Below, in pieces: positions 1 to 11,525 of a DNA stretch of 64,000 nucleotides (position 1 is its first letter; every line of letters starts with the position of its first letter). The notes under the pieces were generated by a model, which saw nothing but the letters and a program-made list of their open reading frames with translations, did no database searches and was not told the DNA's origin. Made by a program: the position numbers and the translations under genes. This stretch comes from Rapana venosa (Eukaryota; Mollusca; Gastropoda; Neogastropoda; Muricidae): assembly GCA_028751875.1 (NCBI GenBank), contig CM054151.1:44188855-44252854 (forward strand). Direction: 5' to 3'.

Positions 1-2080
1 CACACATTTTTGTCAAATGAAATTGGCACTGTTCACCTGTATCATTTCAAACAATTTTAAACCTGCATGGCTTGAAAGGGGGAAAGGGAGTGGGTCATTC
101 CCCAAACATGTCTGTCGCAGTATTGTTTTTTTTTTTTTTTGAGAAAGGCCTTTTAGTAAAAAACAAACTAGGTGGGTAGGTCAAGCAAGGGCAAGTCAAG
201 TCAAGTACCTTTTAATCATCCCATGAAGGGAAAAAACAAAAACTGCAGGGCGATTTGATTTTCTATCTATCTGTTTCCCCTATCCCGAAGACCGTGGGGG
301 GACCCCCAAAGACTCAAAAACCAGTTCCCTCCATTCCTCTCCTTTCTGCTTTTCTCAGGGTTTTTTTGAGTTCAAAAGGGCCCGTCCATTTCGCTGATGT
401 TATCCTCCCAGCTCTTTTCCCTTTGGGCTGCCTCTTCCCTTCCCTTTCCCCCTTGGACAGTGGGGTTGTAAAACGTCTTTGCAAGTCCTTTGGACCCTTT
501 TGAAAATGCCCCATAACCCCTTTAATTTTTCGCTTTTTCACGATCCCTTAGAAGGTTCTCATAGGGGCCAATGGTTTTGCTGGAATTTTGTTATGGGAGC
601 TTTTTTTGCTTATGGGTCTTTGTAGGAGAGCCCAAAGGGGTCTCCGGGGAAAAACATCTCATCTCCACTGCCTTTACTCCTTTTCTCCAATCGCAGTTTA
701 GGGGCCATATTTTAAAAGGCTACAGAAATAAGGATATACAAGGGAGCGGGAATTTAAACTGAACTTTTCCCGATTGATACACACAAAAAAACAAAGACCC
801 CCAAAAACTATTTTTTCATAAAGGTTTTTTTAAATGAAATTCAAATAAAATTCCACGAACACACACACACACACCAACAAACACGGGCGCATGCCACACA
901 CCACCCCAAACAATTCACCACAAAACAAACAAACCCGAGGGGGGTGAAAGAATTTTTTTGCTCTTATTTTTTCTTTTATTCACCGAGATGGACACTTTTT
1001 GCGATACATTGCTTTTTTGAACTGGAGTAAAGGGAAAAGGCTTCAGTGTTAAATTTTCCCAAACGAAAAAAAAACAGTTTATAATTTTTCCCCCCCCATC
1101 CACCCTTTTAAAAAAAGGACCCTTTTGTTCGTGCAAAAACGCGTTCAACATGCACCCAAGGTTACAGGGGGGCCCCCAACGGCATTTTTAACACGGAGAT
1201 TGAAGAAAAGGGGAAAAAAATTACTCAGAGCGGGGAAAAGCGGCTTGCTGGCAGCCAAGCAAAGGGAAACCACCAAGAGAGAGAGAAAAGAGAGAGAGAG
1301 AAAAGAGAGAGAAGGGAGGAGAGAGGGAGGGGGGGGAAAAAGGGAAGGGGGGGGTGTCCATGAAAAAAAAAGGGGGAAGCTGGGACCTTCTTTTATAAAC
1401 ATATTTTTACCGGTGAAAAACGTTCTGTAGGGTTTCAATGAAAAAAAAAAGGGGGCCCCTATCACCCCTGACCGGGACACAGGGTATGAAAGTCCCCCAC
1501 CCCCCTCTTCCTACCCCAAACCCCTTTTTACCCATCTACCCTTTTAATAAATTGCTTTTACCATCCCTTTTTTGAAATCTGGGTATTCAAAGGTTTAAAA
1601 CTTTTTCCCCGTGACCCCCCCCCTTTTTCAACAATAAATTTTATTGCTAGGGGGTTGGGTGACTCCCAACCCCAAAAAACAGGCAAAGGGGAAATGATTG
1701 GGAAGGGAAGGTTGCATCCCTTAAAACCCTTTGCTGTAGTTTTTACTTTTTCCCTTTTTTGTGGTTTTTAAAATTTGTATTTTATCACTAAATTTTTGGT
1801 TTTCCCCAATTTGGGGCCAAAAAACCCTAAAAAAAAGAAAAATGGGTTTGGGGAGGCAGGTCCGAACAAAAAACCAGCACTTTTTTTTTAAAGGAGAAAA
1901 AATCCCTGAATCGGATATGGGTGCCTATATGGGAAAAGGGACTTTAAAAAAAGTCATACACCCAAACCTCTTATTTATTAAAACAATTTCCCCCCTCGCT
2001 GTGAAATTTCCCCCGGGGGAATGAGCAAGTCCGAAATACACTTCGGTGACCCCCCAAATGGGTTTAAACTTGGGGAAAAC
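1..2080. other. No gene seen; homopolymer-rich sequence
   Basis: No reading frame here resembles a known family. The stretch contains many homopolymer runs, a short CA tract near 858-873, and a (GA)n-rich purine tract near 1278-1350. Near 181-235 a short string with repeated TCAAG words runs into a T-rich stretch. It vaguely resembles the GTCAAAGTC motif near 60851 and 61228, but the match is too short to name. The two longest frames around 1125-1480 are opposite-strand readings of the GA tract and are not genes. Confidence 0.6.
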
Positions 2081-2084
2081 ACAC

Positions 2085-2575
2085 CAAAACCCAAAACACT
2101 TCATGCACCAATTTTTCAAAACTAAAAAACACACTTTTAATACAAAATAAATTTCAAGCTGAACATCACACTGCAGCCCACATGTTACAACTAAATACAA
2201 AACTTTATGCACATGTTAAAAAGCTAAAATATCACACTTCAAAACACACCTGTTACAAGCTAAAAAAACACACTTCCTACAAAATAAATTTCAAGCTGAA
2301 CAATCACACTTCATGCACACATTTACAAACAAAAAATCACACTTCCCTGCCCCATGTTACAAGCTAAATATCACACTTTATCACACTGGGTTTCAAGCCC
2401 AAATGTCACACTTCATCACACAATTTTTAAAACAAAAAAACAAAAATTCCTACACACATTACAAAAAAAATATCACACTTTTTGCACACGTTTTTCTAAA
2501 AACCCCCCAAAATCACAAATTCATGCACAAAAATTTACAAACTAAATATAAAAACTTCATGGCACACCTGATCCT
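2085..2575. repeat. Minisatellite, unit about 35 bp, about 14 copies
   Basis: A word close to TCACACTTCATGCACACA, followed by a version of TGTTACAAGCTAAA, recurs every 33-37 bases across this block. Copies differ by substitutions and small indels. The open frames on the plus strand (about 2182-2717) are by-products of the repeat, rich in H, T and K, and should not be called as proteins. The array ends sharply at about 2575 where CT-rich unique sequence begins. Confidence 0.85.
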
Positions 2576-2714
2576 TCTTCTCCCCTTTCTCCTTCCCCTG
2601 CTGAATTCAGGATTTTTTATGTCCGGATTTAATTTATCTTGCCAAAGAAAGAAGCGGGGGTCTGCCTTTGTTTTTCTTTTTCGCTTCAGTCTTTCACATT
2701 GGGCCCGCAGATCT

Positions 2715-2978
2715 TAATTTCCTTTCATCTACTTTTTTTATTTTTTTATTCTATTTTAAACAATGGCCCACTCTTTCAAAACAGAACAGGGCTAATTTTG
2801 GACAAGAGTTTGGGATCATTCACACATGGGGGCCCCCGGTTTTTTAGACTCATCTGAAGGGCTTTTGGGGGGAGTGGATCTGCACTTAAAGTTAACTCCA
2901 GGGGAAAAGTCCCCTTAACGGGATTTGAAAACCCGTTTTCAGATTGCAAAGCGCAATGGGCTAAACCACCCTTTTTTG
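2715..2978 (-). mobile_element. tRNA-derived SINE, minus orientation, degraded
   Basis: This is one of a family of related copies in the window (also near 4810, 7165, 15990, 32817, 33868 and 34308). Shared landmarks on the plus strand, in order, are a T-rich tail, TGGCCCACTCTTTC, a GGAACAG-like word, GTTAACTCCAGGGGAAAA, and an inverted B-box-like stretch near 2921-2935 followed by an inverted A-box region ending near 2970. The GGATAATGGAATAAGCAC tail seen in other copies is mostly missing here. Base runs are expanded, so boundaries are approximate. Confidence 0.6.
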
Positions 2979-3279
2979 GGATCCCTTTTCCCCAATTTTT
3001 TTTTAAAAGTTTTCCTCCCTTTTTCCCAGTTTCTGTGTCCCGCTGTCATTTACTCTTTACTGCCATCTGACCCTGAGCAGCCTTCTAAAAAAAAAAATAA
3101 TAAAAAACCCCCATCTCACTGCTTTTTTGCTTTCTTCTTCATCTTTTTTTTGTGTGTTTAGGATTAAAGCCATACAACACGCAACCATACTAAAAATTCC
3201 CTTATTTTTATTTTCAAATTGGGAAGGAATCTGAATTCTTTTTTCCCGATATTAGTTGGATCAATTTTAAACTTTTTAG

Positions 3280-4075
3280 CCTTGCCCATTCTTGTGAAAG
3301 GGCTGGCAGGGAAAAGAAAAAGGGGAAATGGCCAAACCAAATGAAACAACTGGACAAAATAAACCCACAATAAAGGCATGGGAAACACGCCAGAAAACCA
3401 AGCCCCCTTCAAAAAATGCCCACCCCTCACCCCCAAGATCAAATCTCCAGGAAAAGAACTGGAGACAGTTTACCTTTTAAAATACCTTTTGGGGCCCTCA
3501 TAATTTAGGGAAAGGGTCAAAGACTGAAATCCTACAAAGCGGCAAAAAACAGCCGCAGCAATGGCAAGGGAAGACCATAAAGGAGAGACAGAAAAAATCC
3601 CTCTCAGAAAAAAGGTAAAGTTACTAAACCACTAGTCCCCCCTCAATCATGCTTTTCGCATGTGGGCATGGACACTGAAAACCAGACCCACAAAGGGGAT
3701 CCAAAAGTGAAATGAGAGCCTCAGAAAGGCTCCTTGGGATTTATACAGGGCCCTGTCACCAACAAAGAAGCCGCAGAAAGATCCTCAACAAGTGCGGGAC
3801 TTTGAAGACCACTGACCACGGCGAAAAAGAGGAAACTCAAGGGTATGGGTACGTAAAACCTAGAAGGATTGCAAAGACCATCCCGCAAGGGAAAGTCCCG
3901 GGGAAGAGAAAAACGGGGGAGACAGAGGAGAAAGGGGGGCCCCACACACCATATTGGACAGGGAAGGACTTCAGGTCCCCCAGGGACTCGCCCACGACCG
4001 CGCTAAGTGGAGCCGCTGGGCCCCCGTTCGTCCCCATGCAGCGCCCCTAAACCCGCGGGTTCGGGACCATGAAAG
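3280..4075 (+). mobile_element. RTE-like LINE remnant: RT C-terminal part and 3' end
   Basis: Translated with frameshifts, this stretch matches the C-terminal third of a common invertebrate endonuclease-reverse transcriptase. Recognisable pieces in order are LAGK-type residues after the polymerase box (about 3298), GKELETV followed by a KYL motif (about 3448-3486), MRASERLLGIY-like residues (3712 on), the KGYGYV/AKTI-QGKV-GKRK segment (3840-3915), and WTGKDF (about 3954-3971). The tail GCGCCCCTAAACCCGCGGGTTCGGG (read in two pieces at 4040-4064) looks like the usual end of such elements. At least six frameshifts are needed, so it cannot encode a working protein. The RTE assignment is from memory of family sequences; the clade could differ. 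Confidence 0.75.
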
Positions 4076-4249
4076 TATTCTTGTGTTTATATCCTTACAC
4101 ATTTTTTAAAAAAAATTTTTCTGCCTTCTGGGAAATTTTTGCATACTGTTCCCATCCCCTAATTTCAATCTCTCCACCCCAGCTATACCAGGTTTTTAAA
4201 TTTCATCCTCAGGGTTTAATCCACAGGAGTGCACAAATTCGACCACCCT

Positions 4250-4600
4250 GGGGGGACACCAAGTGGCCCGCACGCTGCTAGCTCCTTTTGGTGTTCAGTG
4301 GTGTCTGTTTGACTAACAATGCAAGACACCACCTACTAAGCTCCCCACTAATGACAGTGTTAGCCCAGTTGCAGAGGTGACTGAATGAGTCGCCCATTCT
4401 AGCTGGCGACCTTCACTAAGTTCCTCCAATGACCCTCCACCATGAACCCCCAACCCCCAAAGGGCTTTGCACAGAAGTGTTTAGGGAAACTAAAAATGAT
4501 TTTACCATGAGACCCAGGGCAACTGGGGACCACCGGAATCAGACTTTTAAAAAATTTAAAAATTGCCGACAATAAATAAAAATGAGGTTTGAGGAGCACA
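4250..4600. repeat. Dispersed repeat C, copy 1 (pairs with 24330-24600)
   Basis: Words CTACTAAGCTCCCCACTAA, a CCAATGACC word, CCCAAAGGGCTTTG, a GGGAAAC word and CATGAGACCCAGGGCAACTGGGG occur in the same order and similar spacing near 24410-24600, with many small indels. No protein family is recognised in it. It may be part of a transposon or an LTR; the sequence alone does not say which. Confidence 0.65.
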
Positions 4601-4808
4601 TGGAATGCATAACTTTGACGGGAAGTACCATGCTTTAATTTAATATATCCTGGCATCAACCTTGCCCGACACGAACCGCAGTGTTAGTTAGGTAATTTGA
4701 CAACACTCTCAAACTCACATCCCAAAAAAGTGAACCACTGTGAGGTCCAAGTCTTCCCCAAGAGCCCCCAGCGATCACTTTTGGGGAGGGCCAGCCGGAA
4801 TCCAAAAA
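4601..4808. other. Unassigned; short block shared with 22845-22925
   Basis: A stretch around 4684-4740 (GTTAGGTAATT, then CTCACATCCC, then a run of A and GTG) recurs in diverged form near 22850-22910. No gene is visible. Function unknown. Confidence 0.35.
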
Positions 4809-4809
4809 A

Positions 4810-5125
4810 AAAAAACTAGACTTTATTGATTTATTTATTCTTTTAAGGATAATGGAATAACGCTCATGTTTTTATACTCCATCCCCGTGTGTATGCAGTT
4901 GTATATTTTTTCATCTGTTCCCCCCCACAAGGCCTACTCTTCTGAAAAAAGGGAAAAAGGGTTTTAAAAAAAGTGCCAAGTGTTTTGCGTGCGTTGCACA
5001 CGGATCTTGGGTTTTAAATCCCAGAAGGCCTTTTTTGGGGGTGGAGTCAGATTTCCCAAGGAAAAATCCTCTTGAACGAAATCGAACCGGGTCAGCAGAT
5101 TACAAGGCCCTCACTCTAATCAACC
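4810..5125 (-). mobile_element. tRNA-derived SINE, minus orientation, near full length
   Basis: Read on the plus strand, the 3' tail comes first: T-rich, then AAGGATAATGGAATAACGCTC at 4847-4866. The conserved body follows (CATCCCCGTGTGTATGCAG, TCTGTTCCC, GGCCTACTCTTC), then the TTTTGGGGGTGGAGTC and AAAATCCTCTTGAACGAAATC words. An inverted B box (ATCGAACCGGG, about 5081-5091) and a tRNA-like head end near 5125. Pol III transcription would run leftward. A GT microsatellite starts about 20 bases beyond the head. Confidence 0.75.
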
Positions 5126-5139
5126 CGGTTTCCGTCCCA

Positions 5140-5500
5140 CATATGTGGTGTGTGGTGTGTGTGTGTGTGTGTTGTGTGTGTGTGTGTGGTTTTGTGTGTG
5201 TGTGTGTGTGTGTGTTGTGTTTTTGTGGTGTGTGGGTTGTGTGGGGTTTGTGTGCATTTTGTGTGTGTGTTTGGTGTGTTTGTGGTGGTTTTTGCAGTGG
5301 TTTGTGTGGTTGTGGGGTTTTGTGTGTGTGTGTGTGTGTGTGTGTTGGGGTTGTGTGTTGTTTTTTGGTGGGTGGGGTTTTTTGTGCGGTGTGTGTGCGT
5401 GCGTTGGTGGTGGGTGGTGGTGGGGTTTGTGTTGGGTGTTGTGTTTTGGGTGTTGTTCCGGGGGTTTGGGGGTTTGTGTGTGGTTTTTGTTGTGCGCGTT
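5140..5500. repeat. Imperfect (GT)n microsatellite block
   Basis: About 360 bases of GT-rich sequence with interruptions of GG and TTT. It gives long cysteine/valine-rich open frames on the plus strand and histidine/threonine-rich ones on the minus strand. These are artefacts of the dinucleotide repeat and not genes. It begins just beyond the tRNA-like head of the neighbouring SINE. Confidence 0.9.
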
Positions 5501-7164
5501 TTCGTGTCGCAGCATGCCCCCTCTTAATGCATGCATTTCTGAAATCATGTTTGTGTGCCCCCATTATGTACATGTGCAAGGCATAAATGCATATTTTATA
5601 ATGCCTGTGCACATCTATTGCGGGAACATTTCAAAAGCTGCTACGACCGCCTGGGGGAACCGATCTTCCTGGAGGACCCTTTTTCAGCTGAGTGGTATGA
5701 AAAGAACTAACAATCATTAAAATATTTAATTAAAGCAGTCTGTTTTACTCACCAGTTCTGGCTGGGCAGTGGGAAGAACAGCTTTAGGGGGCTGCTGAAC
5801 AGTTTTTGGTTTTAGAAAACTGCAGACAAAAAAGGATTATTATTTTCTCCTACACAAAATGGGCAAGAGCACAGTGTGTACATGCGTGCTTTTTTGTTGT
5901 GTGGTGTGTGCACGTGCATGCGTGTGCAGTGCAGGGTGCAACTACATAATGTGGTTGTGTGTGTGTGTGTGGGTTTGTGTGTGTGTGTGGTGGGTGTGGT
6001 GTTGGGTGCATGAATCAACCGTTCAAATAAAATTTAAAAAACACATTTAAAGGGGTCTCTGCGAAATCTGCTCTAAAAAAAAACGCCCCTGTCTTCTTTC
6101 AAAGAACGGAGAGGGAAAATTTTCATTTCATAATCAGACTGTAAGAAGTCCACAAAGGGATACCTCTGTCAAACGCTTTCAAAACCATATTTTCAGAGAA
6201 AATTTCTTCCAATTGAACAGGGGCAGAAGGAAACAGAAAAAAGAGAAAATGCCAAAAGAAAAAGCAAACTTCTCAATCAAAGATTCCCTCGGTATACTTT
6301 TTCCCCACCCCACTGAATCTGAAATTTTTAAAAATAATGATAATAATAATAAAAGGATTTTTATCCTGTATCTTTCACAGACAAACAAAGCGCTTGCACT
6401 CAACTCATTTTTACCAGTATGCAACCCAAAAGGGGAAGTAATAGGTGAAAAATACAAAGCACGCCCAAACACACACAAAACCACCACACACATAGGGGTT
6501 ATACCTTTGGCGGGGTGATGGGTTTTTGATTGTTAAAAAAAGGGGATGTATAAAAGAAACAGGAGAGGAACATCACGTTGCCGTTAAACCAAATTTGCAT
6601 GAAACCTTTGTTTGGGTCCAACGGGTTGTATAAGAAGCTCTTTTTGTTACTTTTTTTCATTGTTTAAAAGATATGTTTAAACAGACTATGTCCAATTTTT
6701 TTCAAATGTCCAAATATTTCAAAATATTGGGGTCAAAATTTTCCCAAAAAACCCTCAATCCCCCTTGAGGACCAAAATACAGTACATTGTAGATTTTATT
6801 AAATTTTAAACCCTGTATAGATTTTGATTTGAAATTTGGTGGTGTAAAATAGGTTTATATCTATTAAAAATACACTTTGTGTTTTTTTAAAAAAAAAATT
6901 TAATAATGTGTTTTCAGGTTAAAAATTTGGCCACCAATGGCCAAATTTGGCAAACTTTTTAGAAAAGTAAAACGTTAGTTTTTGTAAAAACATGCTTAGA
7001 AAATGAACAAGAATCTTTTTAACTTATTTTTAATGATTAATCAGAGGGTTAACCCCTATTTAATGTTTAAAATCACTTTGCATGCATTTCATATATGTTG
7101 TGATTATCATTCCAAAACCACTTCCCAAAAGTTTTTTTTAAAGGAAGGGACAGTTCATGCCCGG
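5501..7164. other. No gene seen; unique-looking AT-rich sequence
   Basis: No family is recognised. A short GT-rich tract lies at about 5880-6005. The remaining sequence has scattered A and T runs and no open frame with recognisable content. Confidence 0.55.
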
Positions 7165-7475
7165 ACTTTTTATTTTTATTTTTTTCTTTTAATCGAGGAA
7201 ATGGAAAAAGCACTTATGTCTTTATTACATCCAGTCCCTGTGGTATGTTTTTTGAAATTCTTCATCTGTTCCCCCACACCAATGGCCTCTCTTTCAAAAA
7301 GGGAACAGATTTAAAGTGTGGCAAAAATGTTCACATGGTTCACCCACGGGGCCCCGGTTTAAGTTCACCCAAGGACTTTTTGGGGAGAGTGGTCGCACTC
7401 AGGGAAAAAAACCCCCTTTAAGGGAAAAAACCCGGGTTGTTTAACCCAAACTCTAACCACACCCTTGGGGAGCTC
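7165..7475 (-). mobile_element. tRNA-derived SINE, minus orientation, degraded
   Basis: The family landmarks appear in order on the plus strand: T-rich tail with ATCGAGGAAATGGAAAAAGC (7190-7209), CATCCAGTCCCTGTGGTATG, a TCATCTGTTCCC word, TGGCCTCTCTTTC, and GGGAACAGATTTAAAG. The GGACTTTTTGGGGAGAGTGG motif follows, then AAGGGAAAAAACCCGGGTT, a degraded inverted B box, near 7420-7440. The head ends near 7465-7475. Homopolymers are expanded compared with the copies at 33-34 kb. Confidence 0.7.
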
Positions 7476-7499
7476 ATGTTTCCAAACTTAAAGAGCAAA

Positions 7500-8220
7500 G
7501 CCGGGTTTTTTTTTTGGGGGGGTCAAAAAAAAACCTTTAAAAAAAAATTTTAATTGGAAAAGCCCCCAAAACACCAACCCCCAATTAAAAAAATTTACTT
7601 AAAAAAAATGCCACTAAAAAAACCCGTTTTCAATTTTTCCGGTTTGGGGGGGGCCATTTGTTTTTTTTTCCCTTGGGTTTTTTTCCCAAAAAAATTTCCT
7701 TTTTCCCCCAAAAGGGACAAATCAAAAAAGGGGTTTTTTTTTGGGGTTTTTTGTGGGGGTGTGTGGTTTGGGGGTGGTGGGTGTGGTGTGTTTTGTGTGG
7801 GGTTTTGTGTGTGTGTGTTTTTTTGGTTTAAAAGGGTTTTTTTAAAAATTAATTTGGAGGGGGTAAATTTCCCTTTTTTGTTGGGGTTTTTTTCCTTGTG
7901 GCCGGGCCATTGGTTGGGGTGTTTTTTTTTGTGTTTTGTCAAAGGGGGGTTTGTTGGTTGTGGGTTCCGTTTGGGGGGGGGGGGTTTTTTTTTGGGTGGT
8001 TGGGGGGGAAAGGGGCCGCCAAAAATTTTGGGGTTTTTTTGGAAGTTGGGGTTTTTGGGTGGTTGGCCCGGTCCCCCCGTTCCTTGGGCTTCCGTGGAGG
8101 TGGTTTTGGGGGGGGCGTTGGGGGGGTTTTTGGTGCTGGTGGTGTGTGGTGTGTGTGTGTGTGTGTGGTGTGTGGGGTGTGTGTGTGTGTTTTTTCCCCA
8201 CCCTTTTCCCAAAAAAGGGA
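7500..8220. repeat. Homopolymer- and GT-rich low-complexity block
   Basis: The block is dominated by runs of T, G and A (for example ten Gs near 7973-7983) and imperfect GT repeats (7740-7825, 8130-8195). Long open frames on both strands are artefacts of this composition. No motif is recognised. Confidence 0.8.
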
Positions 8221-8724
8221 AATAACAGTTTTCAAAAGTTCCAATAAAAAGAGGAGGCATAAGCCCTATCCAATTATTTCCATTTTGGTGGTTAAAAACA
8301 TTTTCAAACCAAAAAAAACCCTTTAAAGATGGACACGCGGTCCCTATATGAACGGGCGGGGACAAAAAATGTTTTCCCTTTTGATGCTTCCTGTAGAACT
8401 TGTTGCCCAAAGTCAGAGGTTCCTCGCTACTGGTAACCTGTAGCCCAAAACTACCGTCCAGGGGGGGATAAACCCAAAACCCAAAAAACCCCCAACTATG
8501 GGCAAATCAGCTTGGGAGGGAAAGGGGGGCCGCCCCCAAAGGGAAATTTCCACCCCCACAAAATTTGCCAACATGGACAGTACTCAAGAAAAAAAACATC
8601 CCCGGATGGGTTTGGGGCCCCGGGAATACCAACAACCCCCCTTCCATTGGAGCTTCCCCGGATGGGGGGTGGAAAATATGCGACGGGGACGCAAAAAACC
8701 CAGCGATCAAACCCCGGGCGAGAA
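8221..8724. other. Unassigned, possible 5' part of the LINE that follows
   Basis: No open family match was found. It directly precedes an endonuclease domain in the same orientation, so part of it may be LINE 5' sequence. That is an inference from position only. Confidence 0.3.
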
Positions 8725-9150
8725 CCATCATTGGCCCTAAAACATCCGTCCCCTTGCAAAAATGTGGGAAGCTCCAAGAACTAACCCAGGGAAACTACAA
8801 ATACAAATGGACATATTTGGACGGGGCCGAAGTCCTTGGGTCGGATTGGGCAAAACCCAACCACAGAAAAAGCAAAAAACCCAAAGGGTTATAGTGGCGC
8901 GATTTCCCAAACCCCAAACACGGAAGGATTTCTTGTCAACAAAAACGGGGACTAAAAGTGCCCTTTCAGCTTCCCCCAACCAAAAATAGACTGATCTCCA
9001 GCGTGTCGCAGCAAAACCACACAAAAAGACCATCTTTACAAGTCTTTTGCACCAAAAACAACTACAAGAAGAAGAAATCGAGTGTTTTTTTAACGAGGAT
9101 TTGGAGAGCACCACCCAAACGGGGTTTAAAACGACTTTGGGGGGGGGAAA
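8725..9150 (+). mobile_element. RTE-like LINE remnant: endonuclease domain
   Basis: Read with frameshifts, the stretch follows the N-terminal half of an apurinic-type LINE endonuclease. An initial TIIG-like strand (8727) is followed by GKLQELT (8767-8787), a KYKW/GAEV segment equal to the family's RYRW...AEVRW (catalytic Glu region, 8800-8832), an FLVNKNG-like piece (about 8930-8948), an NRLISS-like piece (about 8984-9003), a QVF-AP-NNY-like piece (9038-9065), and EEEIECFFNEDLEST (9068-9112). The downstream GDWN and SDH segments are missing because repeat B begins at about 9160. The element type is the same as the RT fragments at 3280-4075 and 10740-11525. It is not functional. Confidence 0.65.
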
Positions 9151-9159
9151 AAATTTAGG

Positions 9160-10060
9160 CCTTTTTGGGCTTTTGGGGCCCCATTTATTTCCAAATTTAG
9201 GGCCTACTGCGGGGAAATCAAAGAAACCCCCTGTGTACCGTTTTATTTTGAAAAACCCAAATTTTTTTTAAAACTCATGTAACAAAGCCCTCCTTGCTAA
9301 AACTGAAATGTTGGATATTGTTTAATTGACACAAAAATAAAAAATTCAATTCCTAGAATAAAATTCTTTCAATCAAGATACCACAATGAATTAAAACCCC
9401 TCACACAATAAAACATCAATTGGGTTTTGTTTGGAAGTCTCCAGGGACTTGAAATACCAATAAATTAAAAAACTGAAATAAGTGCCTGTTTTTAATAGGA
9501 CTTTTCACAAACAACTAGCAAAGTGAACTAAGACACAAACCTTTCCCAAATTTCATCTGATGTGAACTAGTCCTTTTCCCCACCAAAAAATGCAGATGGT
9601 TTCCGGGGACTAAAACGTTTAAAAACAATTCCCCCACACAGTCCCAGTGCCTCTTCCAAAAATTTTGCTCCTTTATTTCAATCTCCACATGCGTACTGCA
9701 GCATTTACAAAACAATCCACCAAAACACACATGTACGCACGCACACCACCCCAAGCCCCACAAAAGAGACAAACAAGAGAAGGTTTCTGGGCGCAAGTTT
9801 TTCTTTACTATGAAAACATGTACAATCCCCCGAAACATCAAAGCAGACCGATTTGGGAGGGCCCAAAACTGACTTAAAAAAAGGGCCCCCACCCCCTCCC
9901 CCACCCGTTGTTTTTTTTTTTAAACAAGTTTTGCCAAAAACTGATTTAATTTTTCAATTTTAAAGAAAGCAAATGAAACCGACTACAAAAGGCATTTGGG
10001 AAAAAAAAGCAAAGTGCTGGGATTTTTGACTTGCCCCTTTTGAAAATGGGTTTGTTTCTA
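9160..10060. repeat. Dispersed repeat B, copy 1 (pairs with 16575-17870)
   Basis: Ordered shared words with the second copy include AAATTTAGGGCCTA, GTGTACCGTTTTATTTTGAA-like, AAGATACCACAATGAATTAAAA, CAGTGCC followed by CCAAAATTTTGC, TTTATTTCAATCTCC, and GGGATTT-TGACTTGCC near the right end. The two copies differ by frequent single-base indels. No protein family is recognised. In this copy the block lies between an endonuclease remnant and an RT remnant of the same LINE type, so it may have inserted into that LINE. Confidence 0.7.
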
Positions 10061-10739
10061 TAAGACTTTTTGCAAAGGGAAAACTGTGGGGTAATCCCCC
10101 CTCAAAAAAAGAAAAGATTTTTTGGGTAAAAGGTTTTGTTTTTTCCCCTTCTGACACCCGATTGCCATTTTTTAAACTTTTCATGCGCAAGGGGGAAAAA
10201 AATAGGGCCCTTTCTAATTTACAGCGCAGCTGTACTAAAATTAAAAAAAATTGGGAAGAAGGAAATTAAACACAGAAAACTGGTTTTTTCGACTCATAAA
10301 TTTCAGTTCCATAATTTTTGGGATCATTTTCCAAACAAAAAAACCCGGGCATACCCCAAGGGGAGTAGGGCCCCCGCAAAGGAAAAAATAACTGGGGAAA
10401 ACAAAGTGGGATAGCTCTTTCAAAGGAAAAAGGGAAAAATTTCCTCCCTTGGCAAAATTTGGGGACGCCCATGAATAGCCCAAAGACAGGGATTCTAATC
10501 GGCGAAAAAACGATCTTTTTTGGGCACCCTTCTTTGCTTTTTTTTCCCCTAAGTTTTATTTTGTGTATCGTTTAAAACTACAATTTCAACAGAAACTCTC
10601 ACTCATGATCCCCTTTTTAGGGCTTTTTAGGCCTCCGGGGCAATCTCCATTTTTGGGGCTTTTTGGGGGCCCTTTTTTTTGGATCTTCAAAATCAGGGCC
10701 CTTTTTAGGGCTTTTTAAGACTTGTAAAACCCCCTGATC
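10061..10739. other. No gene seen; short GGGCTTTTT tandem words
   Basis: Unassigned sequence. Near 10610-10720 the word AGGGCTTTTTAGG recurs about four times with spacers. The rest is homopolymer-rich. Confidence 0.45.
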
Positions 10740-11525
10740 AAATCAACCCCAAAAGAAGGACAATAGGAGGAAGGCCAGTCGCAACTTCGATTCGCAGACG
10801 TATTTACTCATAAAGAAGAACTCCGGATCTACCCCAACGGAAAAATCAGCCAATGCCCACGGTTTTGGGAAACACACGGAAAAAAAGCAAGACCAGTAAC
10901 ATACCCCACCGACCACTCCCACCTCAAAAATGAGTGGCGAGACCCTAAAGGGGGTGAAACTTTCAAGTACTTGGAGCACATCACCAAAGAAGGTACGAGC
11001 ACACAAAAGGTGAAGATCAGACTTGCTGGGGCACTCTCCCCATACAATGGCGAAAGTGTGGAAAACCACAACATCAGAACCCCACAAGGCAACCAAAAAG
11101 GCACTCGTCAATCCATTGCCTTTTACAGCTGTGAACATGGCCATTACTGCCAATTAGAACGCGATTCAAGCCTTGAGAGAAGTCCCTCAGGCGGATCCTA
11201 ACTCACCTACAAGACCGAAAACCCAAATGACTACGTTGGCAGCAGATCGAGGACTGGCTGGCAAACAAGAAAACCATTGCTGATACAGTCAAAGGGGAGG
11301 AACTGAAATGGTTTGGCCCACAACAAGGCAAAACACCTTCAAAGACAGTCCTGCAGGAAAAGGGAAGGAAAAAAGGGGGCACCACGCAAAAAATGGATAC
11401 CCCAAAAAAAGGGAGTGGGACCGGCCTCACTGTACCAAAACCTCCTAAAGAGCCCGGGGACAAAACCCATTTGGGGGTCCATTTTCAGCGCCGTGCGGGT
11501 CCCCCCAACGGTCGTCCCGACCAAA
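10740..11525 (+). mobile_element. RTE-like LINE remnant: RT polymerase box to C-terminus
   Basis: The remnant starts with an RFADD-like polymerase box (about 10786-10803). It continues with GETFKYL (about 10952-10975), KEGTSTQKVKIRLAGALS (10986-11036), NDYV followed by a DWLANKKTIADTVK segment (about 11227-11292), ELKWFG (11299-11318), SKTVLQ (about 11339-11356), and a TGLTVPK-like stretch (11422-11442) standing for the family's WTGL-VP-LL motif. The order and content match the C-terminal half of RTE-like reverse transcriptases. Several frameshifts and stops make it a dead copy. Together with 8725-9150 it may be one element split by repeat B. Confidence 0.75.

Noticed and set aside
5035..5720. 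Several long overlapping open frames on both strands (up to 191 residues) in the GT block
   Set aside because: They are Cys/Val/Gly or His/Thr-rich readings of a (GT)n repeat, present in many frames at once; no domain or normal codon use.
7554..8410. Long frames (up to 271 residues) on both strands
   Set aside because: Composition is driven by G and T runs and GT repeats; frames overlap on opposite strands with no family signal.
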